From the NCBI RefSeq assembly GCF_000002425.4, contig NC_037255.1, positions 8,579,458-8,643,457 on the forward strand: a DNA stretch of 64,000 nucleotides, in the 5' to 3' direction. The DNA comes from Physcomitrium patens (taxonomy: Eukaryota; Streptophyta; Bryopsida; Funariales; Funariaceae). Position numbers and translations under genes: made by a program. Under the pieces are notes generated by a model. It saw nothing but the letters and a program-made list of their open reading frames with translations, had not been told where the DNA came from and ran no database searches. Below are positions 21,268-31,522 of this stretch, one piece after another. Numbering within the stretch: the stretch's first letter is position 1; the number at the start of each line of letters is the position of its first letter.

Positions 21268-22645
21268 ATGATACGGCAGGGAATTATTTACTGGAAAGAT
21301 GGGAAGATAGCATTGAAAGATAGGGAGGATCTTCTTCAAACCAATTTTGGCGAGGGAGGAATGAGAGCATTCGTTCAAGATTACTTAAAAGAGCATGAAA
21401 CAGTAGTACAAGAAAGTGCAAGTTATGGTGCTAGAGTAGATGATGAAATTGGTGGAAGTACGGAAACTAGTGAGTTTTGGGCTTCTGCCGTTTCTACAAT
21501 GCAAGAAGGGAAATTACCTCGAGAAGCGTTATTGAGAACTGCAGCTACAATACGAGGAAGAACAGATTGGGAGGATCCTGTTGAGTCTCTTTCAGTTCAT
21601 GCATATATTGCTAAGAACCAACATGAAGCTTTGATGGAAGAAAAAAGACAAGGAAATTTTGATGATACTAGAGAAGGAAATTCTTTTAAGAGGCAAACTC
21701 GAGGAGACAAGGCTCGAGAGGCAGCTTCACAAGAATTGCCTGTAAAGAATACCTCAGCATCATTGGGAGAAAAAACAATGGAGACAAAAGAAAAAGGCAA
21801 ATCAATTGCTTATAAGCTACTTTCTGATATTGAAGCGACAACAAATTTGAAAGAGGTGTTGGAAGAACGTATATTAAACGCTAAGGTGGAATTCACATTG
21901 AAAGAAGTCTTGGGAATTGCAAAGAAGGAGTTTCATGATGTTATCATTGACAGCATTAAGCGAAAGAGGCAATTAATGGACGAAACTGGAATGAGTCATG
22001 CTATTGATGCAAGAATATGTAGAGATGAAGAAGAGGTTGATATTGGTTACAAGCAACCAACAAATGAAAAGAATGGGTATAATCAGCGAGTACGTTTCGA
22101 AGATTCTAGTGACAAGGAAATGGGAACTTTGAGCCATTATACTCAAAAGCATTGGGTAAGGGCAACTACTGAGGTATTGGTGAAGGTAGGAGATATAGAA
22201 GAACCAATAGTTGTCTTGGTGGACCATGGTTCTGAAATAAATCTCATGTCTAAAGATCTTTATAAGAAGCAAAAATGGCTAATTGATATGGAACATGGAT
22301 GGGCAATACAAGCAGCTAATAACACACGAGGCGAATTATGTGGAGCTTGTCCAGATGTCAAAATTCGGATTGGGGATGTTGCGACGGAGCAACATTTCTT
22401 CGTTCAAGATACAACGTCTTATCCGTTGATTTTAGGACAACCTTATATCACGGCAACACGGATGGAAACAAAGGTACTTGACGATGGTTCTGCTTATGCA
22501 AGGGTACGGAGCGAAGATGGGAGGAAAGCTGTACAATTTCTAACAGTACCTCCTAACCATGAACGAAATCGAGATAGGTTGAGGGAGAAACCATTGCCAA
22601 AGATTGTTGAAGGATTTAAGGATTTTGGAGAGGTACCACTATAAA
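21268..22645 (+). CDS. FDD2 linker and aspartic protease
   Basis: About 300 residues of charged linker, then the protease. Its catalytic block reads 'VVLVDHGSEINLMSKDLY' (about 22210-22260), with Asp-His-Gly-Ser where the retropepsin signature is Asp-Ser/Thr-Gly-Ala. The closing block is 'YPLILGQPYITATRM'. Same frame as gag, so gag and protease form one unit. It ends at 'FKDFGEVPL', the same place in FDD3 and FDD5. Pol follows in the -1 frame with a short overlap. Confidence 0.82.
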
Positions 22646-24660
22646 GCGAGATTATGGATGTATAAAAGAGGAGGTACTCTCGCGAGATGAAGGTGCCTTT
22701 GATGCGAGTTTTATTGGTATATTGGAGAATGGAAATATTATGTATAAGAAAGTTGATGATTTTAAAAGAAAAGAAAGAAAAAGATTATATGATATTGAAG
22801 GACAGTTATGCAAGATACGTACATTGCAAGATGATGAGAGGATTTTAGGTGTTTATGAAGAAAATGGGCTGGAAGATTCATTGGAATTGATTACATCTAT
22901 TGGGTTAGGGGATAATGATAAGATTGTTGAGATTCATTCGAGAGAGGTTTATACCATGCTTGAATCTTTTCAAGCACCAGAAGTCACAGTAGAGACGAGA
23001 TATAAAACGGCAGATAAGAAGGTAAAGCCTGTTGCCGGACCATTACCAGAGGATTCTAAAGAACAAATGGGAGAAGCATCAAAAGAAGCAAGTTTAAGAG
23101 ATCCAATGAGTATTGGACATCAGTTTACTGAAGAGACTTTTGAAGAATTGAAGATTGGTTCTGATGATTCTTTATTGCCGGAGGAAATTACTTGCTTCAA
23201 AAAGATGTTGGTTAAACAAGGTAGATCGTTTGCCTTCGAATCTCATGAAATTGGGTGTGTGGATCCAAATATTGTAACACGTATGGTTATATTCACTGTA
23301 CCGCATGTACCTTGGAATCTAAGACTGATTCCAGTACCAAGGGCACATTTACCTAAATTGGTGGAACTATTGAAAGAAAAGATAAAGATAAAAATATTAG
23401 AACCTTCATTTGCGCCGTATTCTAGTCGATGGTTTACGGTACCTAAGAAGAATGGGTCACTGCGGTTTATTCAAGATATGCAGCCGGTGAATGCTGTAAC
23501 TGTCAGGAATGCAGGAATTGGACCTATTGTGGATGAATTTGCTGAGGCGTTTGCTGGAAGGGCGATCTATTCAATGGGTGATTTGTATTCAGGTTATGAT
23601 CAATTTCAACTTGTCGAAGGAAGTAGAGATATGACAACGATGAGGACATCGCTTGGATTGGTTAGAATGTGCACTCTTCCTCAAGGCACGACCAACTCAA
23701 TTGCGCATATGATGAATGGGATGAATAAGGTATTCAGAGATTTTATTCCAAAAAAGACTATGCCTTTTCTGGATGATGTTCCAATAAAAGGGTGCAGAGA
23801 AGGAGACAAGGATGAAACTTTAGATACGAGGGGGTGTCGCAGATATGTTGTTGATCATATACAAGATTGTGAAAAGATTTTAAATCGGCTTGGAGAAGTT
23901 CATCTTACATTATTGGGTATGAAGTCCGTATTTGGAGTGCGAGAGGTTGTAATTGTTGGACATTTATGTGGATCTTACGAAAGAAAACCAGATCCGACTA
24001 AAGTTGATGCAATTGAAAGGATGAAAGAGGATTGTGATTCTTTAACAGAGGTTCGCAGGTTTTTGGGTGCATGTGTATTTTATCGAATCTGGATCCCTCA
24101 TTTTGCTCACATAGCGGATCCATTATATGAACTGTTACGCAAGGGCTACCGATTTAAATGGGAAGAAAGGCATATTCAGGCAATAGAAAGATTGAAGAAA
24201 TTATTGATGTCACCTCCAATATTGAGGAAGGTTGATTATAAGTGCAATAGACCAGTGATTCTTACTGTGGACGCTAGTCCAATTGCCATTGGAAAGGCTG
24301 TGGGTCAAGATGATTCAAATGGGAATAGATTTGCAGTTCGATTTGGGACTAAAGTTTTAAGTATTCGTCAGCGTGCATATTCGCAAGTCAAAAGAGAACT
24401 TTGGGGAGTTGTTTCGACTATGAAAGCTGAAAAGGACTATTTGATTGCAGCAGTAGTAGTAATTGAAACAGATTGCTTGCCATTGCTTGGAATGATTATT
24501 AACTGTTCAATGCCAGATATTGCAATGTTGAAATGGATTGCTTATATTAAGTCACTAAATCCAGAATTTAAGCATATCACTGGAAAGGACAATTTAGTAG
24601 CAGACATGCTATCTCGAGCAAGATACGAGAGGGAAGACGAAATGGTTGAAGACATTGATA
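22646..24660 (+). CDS. FDD2 reverse transcriptase and RNase H
   Basis: A pol N-terminal extension (about 220 residues) precedes the RT palm. Palm blocks are 'RWFTVPKKNGSLRFIQDM' (about 23430), 'GDLYSGYDQFQLVEGS' (23580), 'CTLPQGTTNSIAHMMNGM' (23675) and catalytic 'PFLDDVPIKG' (23765). RNase H shows 'ILTVDASPIAIG' (24260), 'VKRELWGVV' (24390), 'IETDCLPLLGM' (24460) and 'DNLVADMLSR' (24590), giving the D-E-D-D set. This is the longest open stretch in the window (it runs on into integrase). Confidence 0.88.
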
Positions 24661-26119
24661 ATGTCAGATTGAAATTCTATTCAATATCAAATCTCAACAG
24701 AGAAGACAAGCTATTTCTTGAAGAATCTTATGAAGGAGAATTATTGGATATTGGTCATTATTTGAATACCTTGTCTAAGCAGGGGAATTGGTCTACAGAA
24801 AAATTCAAACAAATAAGAAAAAAAGCATATGGATTTTTACTTCGAGATGGATTCTTATGGAAGAGACCGAAGAAAGGAATTGGAATGCCACAACGAGTGA
24901 TAGGCAAAAGGGAAGAAAAACTAAAATTATTAAAGGAGTTTCATGATAGTGTATGGGCAGGGCATAGAGGAATCTGGGCTACTTTTGCTAAACTCAAAGA
25001 ACGATATTGGTGGAAAAATATGTATCGAGATGTGCTCTCATTTGTAAAGTCATGTAAAATCTGTCAATCGTATTCTAATATCCGACATCGAGATGGTCTT
25101 CATCCTACGTATCTCGTGGCTATTCATTTTAAATGGGTTGTTGATTTGGTTATTATGCCGGTTGGGTTATGGCAGATGAGATATTTGGTTTTAGCTTGGA
25201 AGATTTATCAAATCTAGTAGAAGGAAGAGCATTGAGGACAAAATCTATAGATGGGATTTGTAGATTTTTGCTTGAAGATGTCATTTGCCGTTACGGGTGC
25301 ATAGGAAAAATCACTGCAGATCGTGGAGAATTAAATGCACAAGAAGCTCGTAAGTTCTTTGAAAAATGTGGAGTTAAACTATCACTGACTACTGCTTATA
25401 ATCTGGAAGGGAATGCGAAAAGCGAACGCGGTCACCCGCCGATTGTGGAAGCATTGGTTAAAGCTTGTAATGGGAAGGTTAGAGAGTGGCCACGGCTTTT
25501 GTCATTTGCATTATGGGCTGATCGAACAAAACATAGTTCGGTGACAGGATATATGCCAATAGAACTTATGACAGGTCAAAAACCAATTATGCCGATTGAA
25601 GAAAAGGTACTTACTTGGAGTATGCTACCATGGGAAGATGGATTGACAAGAGAAGAACTTCTGGCTATTAGGATTCGAGAATTGGAGCAAAGAACGGAAG
25701 ATGTCCAGATAGCATTGGAAAGGTTAAAAAGAGCAAGGTTAGAAAACAAGGCGCGATTCAATAAGCAACATCGATTGAGACCAAAAGCAATCGAGGAAGG
25801 TGACTGGGTACTTGTTTATGACAATAGTCTGGATAATCAACATAGTACTTTGCGGAAATTTTCAAAACGTTGGTTTGGACCATATGTTGTAACAACTGTT
25901 CATGATAATGCGACTTACTCATAATGGGAGTTAGATGGTACAAAATTCAAAATACCAATTGCAGGGAAGCGAGTAAAAATATTTAAACGAAGACACGCAC
26001 AGATGAATATGGAAGACCTTAATGAAGGTACAGAGATTCCCCAACAAGAAGATGAAAGTGATATGGATAATGAAGGTGACGAAGACGAACAGGACAAAGA
26101 CGTAGGGGATATATTCTGA
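24661..26119 (+). pseudogene. FDD2 integrase with acidic tail
   Basis: The zinc domain is 'FHDSVWAGHRG' with 'SCKICQSY' (about 24930-25075). The DDE core has 'WVVDLVIMP' (25135), 'TADRGELNAQEA' (25310) and 'GNAKSERGHPP' (25405). The C-terminal part carries 'GDWVLVYDNSLDNQHS' and 'KRWFGPYVVTTVHDNATY'. An acidic tail of Glu/Asp/Gln ends near 26119. There is no chromodomain, so targeting must differ from the chromoviruses nearby. Confidence 0.85.
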
Positions 26120-26143
26120 ATCAAACAGCAATTGGGTAAATTG

Positions 26144-26181
26144 GTGCATACCGGAAGATGCACAGGTTCAGAGGGGGTGGA
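26144..26181 (+). other. FDD2 3' UTR hairpin and polypurine tract
   Basis: GTGCAT-ACCGGAAG-ATGCAC (26144-26163) is a perfect 6-bp hairpin between the end of pol and the PPT GAGGGGGTGGA, which abuts the 3' LTR at 26182. Confidence 0.82.
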
Positions 26182-27521
26182 TGTCGTGTTGTAACACGAG
26201 TATACAGTGAGAATAGAAAGAAAGGGGAATTTTATTAATATTCAGTTACCTCGAATATTCGGAGCATCAACCAACTCCAGTACAAATATTGAGTGGTCAG
26301 GTTCAGTCACTCCGTTACAGTCAGCCGAGGCATATTGAAATGCTCCATTCGATTCCAATAACAGGAGTCAACAAGAAGAGAAGGACCAATTCACACGATG
26401 GGTTCGAGGAGCCAATTGGATCCAATTTTGATAATCCAATCCGGGTCCTCTTATCCAATATGAGACCTGAATTGGCCGGTCAACCCAATGCAGTCTAATT
26501 ATGGGAAATCCAGGTCTTACTACGGGTCTTAGCCAATCTGACGCGAGGACCAATTTGACCCAATTACGGGAACATCCAGGTTACTACGGGCATCTTTTCT
26601 AATATAGGACCTGAATTGGTCGGGCGACTCAATGTGGTTCCGATTACGGGGTTCGATTCTGTTTCAGGCTGTCTTGTTCTCTGTGCCGTTTCAGGGAACG
26701 TTGTTTTCGGTAAATGGATTTCTTAAAGGTAAAAACGGAGGAGAAAGCTTGACGGCGAGAGCCAATTTCGGATCCAAGCTTGAGGTGGAGCCAATTCCGG
26801 ATCTAAGACGGAAGATTGAAGAAATTCAGAGGATAAGGTTAGGGGGGGATATAGTTTTGAGGGGGGGAGGTTTTTTTTTTTTTCGGGGGAATCGGGGGAG
26901 GAGCTAGTTTTCAAGCTTTTGCAAGGTTACCAGTTCGGTTTTCATTGGAGGTTTTTGAAGATTAAGGGAATTAGAGAGAGGAGCTTCATGCTTCGGGTCG
27001 GGGAAGAAAAGACATAGAATTTGGATTTTTCTTCTTCGTAGAGTTTTGGGAAGATTGAGGCAATCGCTGCTGAAGTCAGTGTTGTAATGGTGAATCGGGA
27101 TTTATAAATGAAGTGAGTTTGAATACTCTTGACTGTTTTGTAAAATCGAGTTACGTCTGTGATTGAAGTATTAAAGGGGTGTCTATAGGATTGAGTATGC
27201 GGAGTGAATGAAATTTATTGGGTTAATCTAACAGGACAGTCAGTGGATACAAGATAGTAAGTACAAAGAGGTATTGAAGATTAACAGTTTGGGTTGTTCG
27301 GGGTTCTCTGTAACGTCTAGAGACCTATCGGCTGAGGCAAAAAAAAGACTTCGACAAGCAGTCGAAGAGCATCCGTATAGATTTACGGTACATTGTTGCA
27401 GTCGTTTATATTCCAGCAGTCAAAAAACTGATAGACTGCTTGACTATCGGCGAATCTCCATACTACCTTCTACAACCAGACGCCCGGCGAGTTCTCGAGC
27501 AGGAAAGCACGTAATACGACA
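26182..27521 (+). repeat. FDD2 3' LTR
   Basis: 1340 bp, TGTCGT...ACGACA, about 97-98% identical by eye to the 5' LTR. The CTTCGAC/GTCGAAG hairpin is at 27349-27367. It is followed by the ACGC duplication. Confidence 0.93.
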
Positions 27522-27525
27522 ACGC

Positions 27526-28842
27526 TGTTGTGACTTGCGATGGTAAAGCTTGCAATGGAGTAACATTAACTAGCCCCTAAGTATTGGCACTTGAATGGGC
27601 TATTGTTTCGATCATCTGCAAATAACTATCCACTGATTCGTTCAAAGCCGGATATTAATAATTGCTTTGAACTGGTATCATCGTAGCACTCGTAGTTAAA
27701 AACTTATCATAATGGCAGTCCTCTCAAATCTTGGCTCTATCAAGGGATGCAAATACCGTAACTAGTTGAACTTCTTTTACAAACATTTTTAGCTCTGGTG
27801 GGTGCAAACCATTTATTAATATAGATAATATAAATGCCTCCGACATTTAGTGGTTCAGCCACTTACTAAGTATATCAGCCACTCGACCATAGTATGATTC
27901 CATCGCCTCTCATAGGATCATTTTGCTATTCATTAACCTTCCTCAAAGATCGTCTTCAAAACCAATTGGTCGAAAATGGGTCAAAAATGCATTCTTCAAT
28001 CTTTTCCAGTTCAAAAATTGACCAACTGGTTGACGGTTATATCATTCAAATGCCGTATCTTTTAAGGTTGCTGGCAACCATCGTAACCAAATATCCTCGG
28101 TTCTCCCATTATTGGTGACACATGCTGTCAAAAACTGTGACATTTGTTGATCTGAATCTGCACCCGGAAAGCTCCTAAAGGTAGGTAATGGAGCCACGCT
28201 AGTTGTGCGATCACTCACAGTACCCATTTGTACTGCTATGGGAACCGCTGGATTTCTTGTCGTCATTGAATTTGACAATGTGATACTTCATCGTTTGTTA
28301 ATATAGTCTGCGTCTCTTCCAAATATATTTTTTGAACTTTCCACCCTACTCAATTTGCTATTATTATCCTTGAACAAGTTTATTGGTTGAATAGGAGGTG
28401 AGAATGATGGATTTTGAAATACACTGAATTGGCCCTTATTGACCAATAATTTATGCCACTCTATAGAACCAGTTTTGATGGAATCGGCAGTTTCCGCTAT
28501 TGGAAACGTACCCAATGGAGTACCCAACTCCTCTGTGATTCCCCCACTCTTAGTTAACGGTCTCAGAAGAAACCCTAGCCTATTGACCAAATTTTTCGCA
28601 AGTGCTGTTGGCAATTTCTCTAACGGTATATACTTCAGAAATATTAGATGTCGATTAGTTTCTGGGTATGCTCGAATATGACGACAGGCATGCAACCATG
28701 GCTTAATCTAGCTTTGTCTATGATTCCTTTTTAACTTTCTTTGTTGCTCGTTTCGCAACAAATTTCTTGCTTGCGATCTCTCTATTCTTTCTCTTGACTG
28801 CCATATTTTCTTTACTGTTAAGTTCTCATTCTTAATAACCAT
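27526..28842 (-). pseudogene. OTA1 gag, N-terminal part
   Basis: The minus-strand start is near 28842, about 85 bases after the primer site. It shows 'YIPLEKLPTALAKNLVN' and 'GTPLGTFPIAETADS', matching OTA2 gag residues 70-130, then 'FRSFPGADSDQQMSQFL' near 28170, the capsid-core start. 27526-28040 is the middle of gag, heavily decayed. FDD2 separates this from the knuckle part. Confidence 0.8.
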
Positions 28843-28933
28843 ACTCTTTCATTATACTCTTCTGCAACTGCTACCTATTTTCCATCTACTTCAACCGGCA
28901 GTTAATACCTAACACTCCATGCTATTATCAATT

Positions 28934-28946
28934 TCCCCGGCAGCGG
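28934..28946 (-). other. OTA1 primer-binding site, split by a solo LTR
   Basis: The minus-strand PBS TGGCGCCGCTGCCGGGGA is divided between 30284-30288 (its first five bases) and 28934-28946. The solo LTR of the FDD1 family sits inside it with a GCGG duplication. The tRNA-Asp type agrees with OTA2. Confidence 0.85.
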
Positions 28947-30279
28947 TGTCGTGTTGTGGTTCGGCTACTATATGAAAATAATGTAAATATGTATTTAATA
29001 TATAATTTATTAAGTAACATGGTGAAAGCTATGTTAGTAGATTTTAGTTGGTTGTAGAATATAATTTGATTATTACTTTGAAAAGAGGTTGTTTAAAAAG
29101 ATTACTATAGAATTTGTATAACTTTAATTTCTTTTTGATAGTGGCTTTTAAGATTGGTTTTGGTTGATAGTAACTTCTAAATATTTAGAGTCACCTTTGT
29201 TAGACATTGGTGACATTTAAAAACTTATTTTGGTTCTTTTATTTGGTGTTTAGAGCATACATTATGTAAATCTTATAAGAAAAAGGATTGAAGAAGGATT
29301 TTGGTAGCAAAGGGAGGAATTAGGGCACCAATATAGATGAATGGAGATGAAAAATAAAAATCTCCATTCCTATTGGTCAAAAATCATGACCAATGGGCTT
29401 TGAGGAGGCTGCCCGAGGCCATATTAGGGATTAGGGTTAGTTTCTCGAGGCCATTCGAACTTTGAAGGCTAGGGTCAGAAGGTTTAGGTTTTTGATTAAG
29501 GTTTTGGTGCAAGTTTTGTGTCATTTGGGGTTTATATGAAGAAGTTATAGGCGCTCAAAGTTAAGGTGTAAGTTTTCGACGTACTGTCACTCTTTTGAGC
29601 ATACCGCACGCGTACGGACGGCAAACGAGGATCGGCGACCGGATTTGAAGAGAGAACTTTTTCGGCTACAGTTTGTGCATACTGTTTATCGAATTCCAAG
29701 CTTTTATGAAGGAGATATTGGCAGTTGAAGTCAGCGCTTGATATCTAAGGGTAGTAAGTAGCCCGAATTACTTGTGCTTGTGATTTGAGCTATATCTTAG
29801 ACAATTTGACGAGGTTTTAGCTCAAAATTTCCAAGATTGAGTGCAATCTTGTTATAAAGCTTTCTATACAAATTTTGTGTGATTTAGAGCTTGGGTTTAA
29901 GAGATATAAGGAAAATAGTTTTCGGGTGCTTGTAAGTTAGGGTTTTGTGCACCTGCTAGGGTTTCTTAGATGCCGAACGATCGGTGATTGATGTACGGTT
30001 CAATTTTGTTGTGGTAAAAGTTAAGTATAGCATCTAGCTTATGTAGAAATTTGAAACAAAGTGAACGGTTGGATTAGCTTTTATGAATTTTCAAAGTCTG
30101 ATGTAAAAAGGTCCTTGGCGGGAAGAAATATATTTTGAAGAATTTAAAGATATTTTGAATTTTTATACAAAGCAAGGAGTTTGTTTTTGGGAGCTAAGGC
30201 ATTATATAAAAAAGGAACCTAAACTCTCTATAGCTAGATATCTGGTGTATTCCTAGATAGAAAATCACGCAATAATACA
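28947..30279 (+). mobile_element. Solo LTR of the FDD1 family
   Basis: 1333 bp, TGTCGTGTTGTGG at the left and ...ATAATACA at the right, flanked by a perfect 4-bp duplication GCGG (28943-28946, 30280-30283). It is nearly identical to the FDD1 LTRs in reverse orientation. A solo LTR with an intact duplication is the product of LTR-LTR recombination that removed an internal region. The hairpin pair is at 29339-29369 and 29372-29394. Confidence 0.93.
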
Positions 30280-30291
30280 GCGGCGCCAAAA

Positions 30292-30989
30292 TGTGATTGT
30301 CGTTTTATTTACTCTAATTTATCTAATCAGAGTAAACCTGTGTAGGAGAATTTGAATACAGGGAAAGAATACTGCATGAGCTTACACGTTAGGGTCACAC
30401 AATTAACTATATTCCGCACTACTTCAAACACCCAGAAAATACTATAATGCTTTTCACTTCCTAATAATACTCCACCATCATTGATAACAACAACGTGTAA
30501 TCCTGCACTATCCTAAATGACAAGACATAATCATACTATAATCCAAACTCTGGAGTTCTTCACCATTAATTGCCTTCACATTACAATGTTTCACACAAAC
30601 ACAGACTCATTCTCTCTGCTGAACTACAATCAAATTTCAGCATTCAATCTTTCTTCTTCCCATTTAATAACAATCATACTTCCATTCCATAATTCACTTT
30701 CATAATATTCAAAAACTCTTAATCTTCTTATTCAAAGAAAATAACAAACAAAAGAAAAGAGGTAGCATCAAGCTTACCCCGACTCACACTATCATAGTTT
30801 GGCCCTTACTTCCTTTCTTCCATCTTCCTTATGCTACCATGAGATACCAACTGCTACATCTCTAATGAAAACTGCTTTTCCTAACTATTTATCCATTTTA
30901 CCTACTGAACTACCTTTTCAATAGTCATCTATCCCTGTTTACACAAAAACTAAGTATCTACAATTCAGCAAATAACTACTTATTCTACA
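30292..30989 (-). repeat. OTA1 5' LTR
   Basis: 698 bp, same length as the 3' LTR at 1906-2603, minus-strand start TGTAGAATAAG and end AATCACA. CTCAC follows at 30990-30994, completing the target duplication. Confidence 0.93.
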
Positions 30990-31103
30990 CTCACTCAAGA
31001 ATATGAGAAAGGGAGAGAGCACCATCAAAATTTGTAGTTGATGTAGTTATTTTCTCCAAGATAAAATAGAATTTTTTCAGTAGCCATAGTTTGGTCTTCT
31101 GAT

Positions 31104-31490
31104 ATGGATAGCCAAGAGATAGATACTATGTCAATCAGATTATCTCAACTGACTAGCTCACGAAGGCGACCCCGAGATGAAGTACTACCTACACCACGAC
31201 GACGATGGAGGATATCGAATAACCGATCACTGGTGATTGTATTTGAGTTTGAGCCTGCTTACGATGGTCAGCCAAAAGGCGTGTTTGTAGGATAATTTCA
31301 TAATGAGGACACGGAAGTTCATGCTTAGTCAGAAGTTGAAGGAGTGGGCCACTACCGTTGGCTTCAAGGGCCGATGAACCACTTGCCTCGTGAACAATAA
31401 TTGGAGTTCATAGCAGACGTTATGCGACAGATCTTCATTTTCTTACATTGTTACTAATCAACAACATTGCTTCTCAGAGACCTCGAAGCT
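31104..31490 (+). pseudogene. CHR1 post-pol coding remnant
   Basis: After the chromodomain region comes a short basic frame beginning 'MDSQEIDTMSIRLSQLT' and, in another frame near 31345-31400, 'GHYRWLQGPMNHLPRE'. The second block recurs in CHR2 near 41194-41250 as 'GHYRWLRGPINHLRRD'. Conservation between two diverged chromoviruses suggests that protein was once made here. Function unknown; no recognised domain. Confidence 0.4.
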
Positions 31491-31504
31491 AAAGGAGGGG
31501 GTGA
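31491..31504 (+). other. CHR1 polypurine tract
   Basis: AAAGGAGGGGGTGA directly before the LTR start TGTTAGGAAC. Confidence 0.75.
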
Positions 31505-31522
31505 TGTTAGGAACATAATCCT

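Larger units (their letters stand above)
18863..27521 (+). mobile_element. FDD2: near-complete gypsy-type LTR retrotransposon
   Basis: An 8659-bp plus-strand element inserted in OTA1 gag. LTRs at 18863-20200 and 26182-27521 differ by about 2-3% by eye, so it is among the youngest here. The target duplication is ACGC (18859-18862, 27522-27525). Order: LTR, tRNA-Trp-like PBS, gag-protease, RT, RNase H, integrase with acidic tail, hairpin, PPT, LTR. LTR ends are TGTCGT...ACGACA. Close to whole but broken, with about three to five breaks. Confidence 0.93.
1906..30989 (-). mobile_element. OTA1: Athila/Tat-lineage LTR retrotransposon carrying four nested insertions
   Basis: A minus-strand element with 698-bp LTRs at 30292-30989 (5') and 1906-2603 (3'), flanked by a perfect 5-bp duplication CTCAC (1901-1905, 30990-30994). 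Minus-strand order: LTR, tRNA-Asp-type PBS, gag with zinc knuckles, protease, RT, RNase H, integrase C-terminus, a post-pol coiled-coil ORF, PPT, LTR. FDD1 (with OTA2 in it), FDD2 and a solo FDD1-type LTR lie within it. By eye the LTRs differ by about 5-8%, mostly transitions. It is broken many times and lacks most of integrase. Confidence 0.9.

Noticed and set aside
29420-29445. Telomere-like TTAGGG units in the FDD1-type LTR (also in its other two copies)
   Set aside because: Only two or three interspersed units within an otherwise ordinary LTR, and plant telomeres are usually TTTAGGG. Chance or short local duplication.
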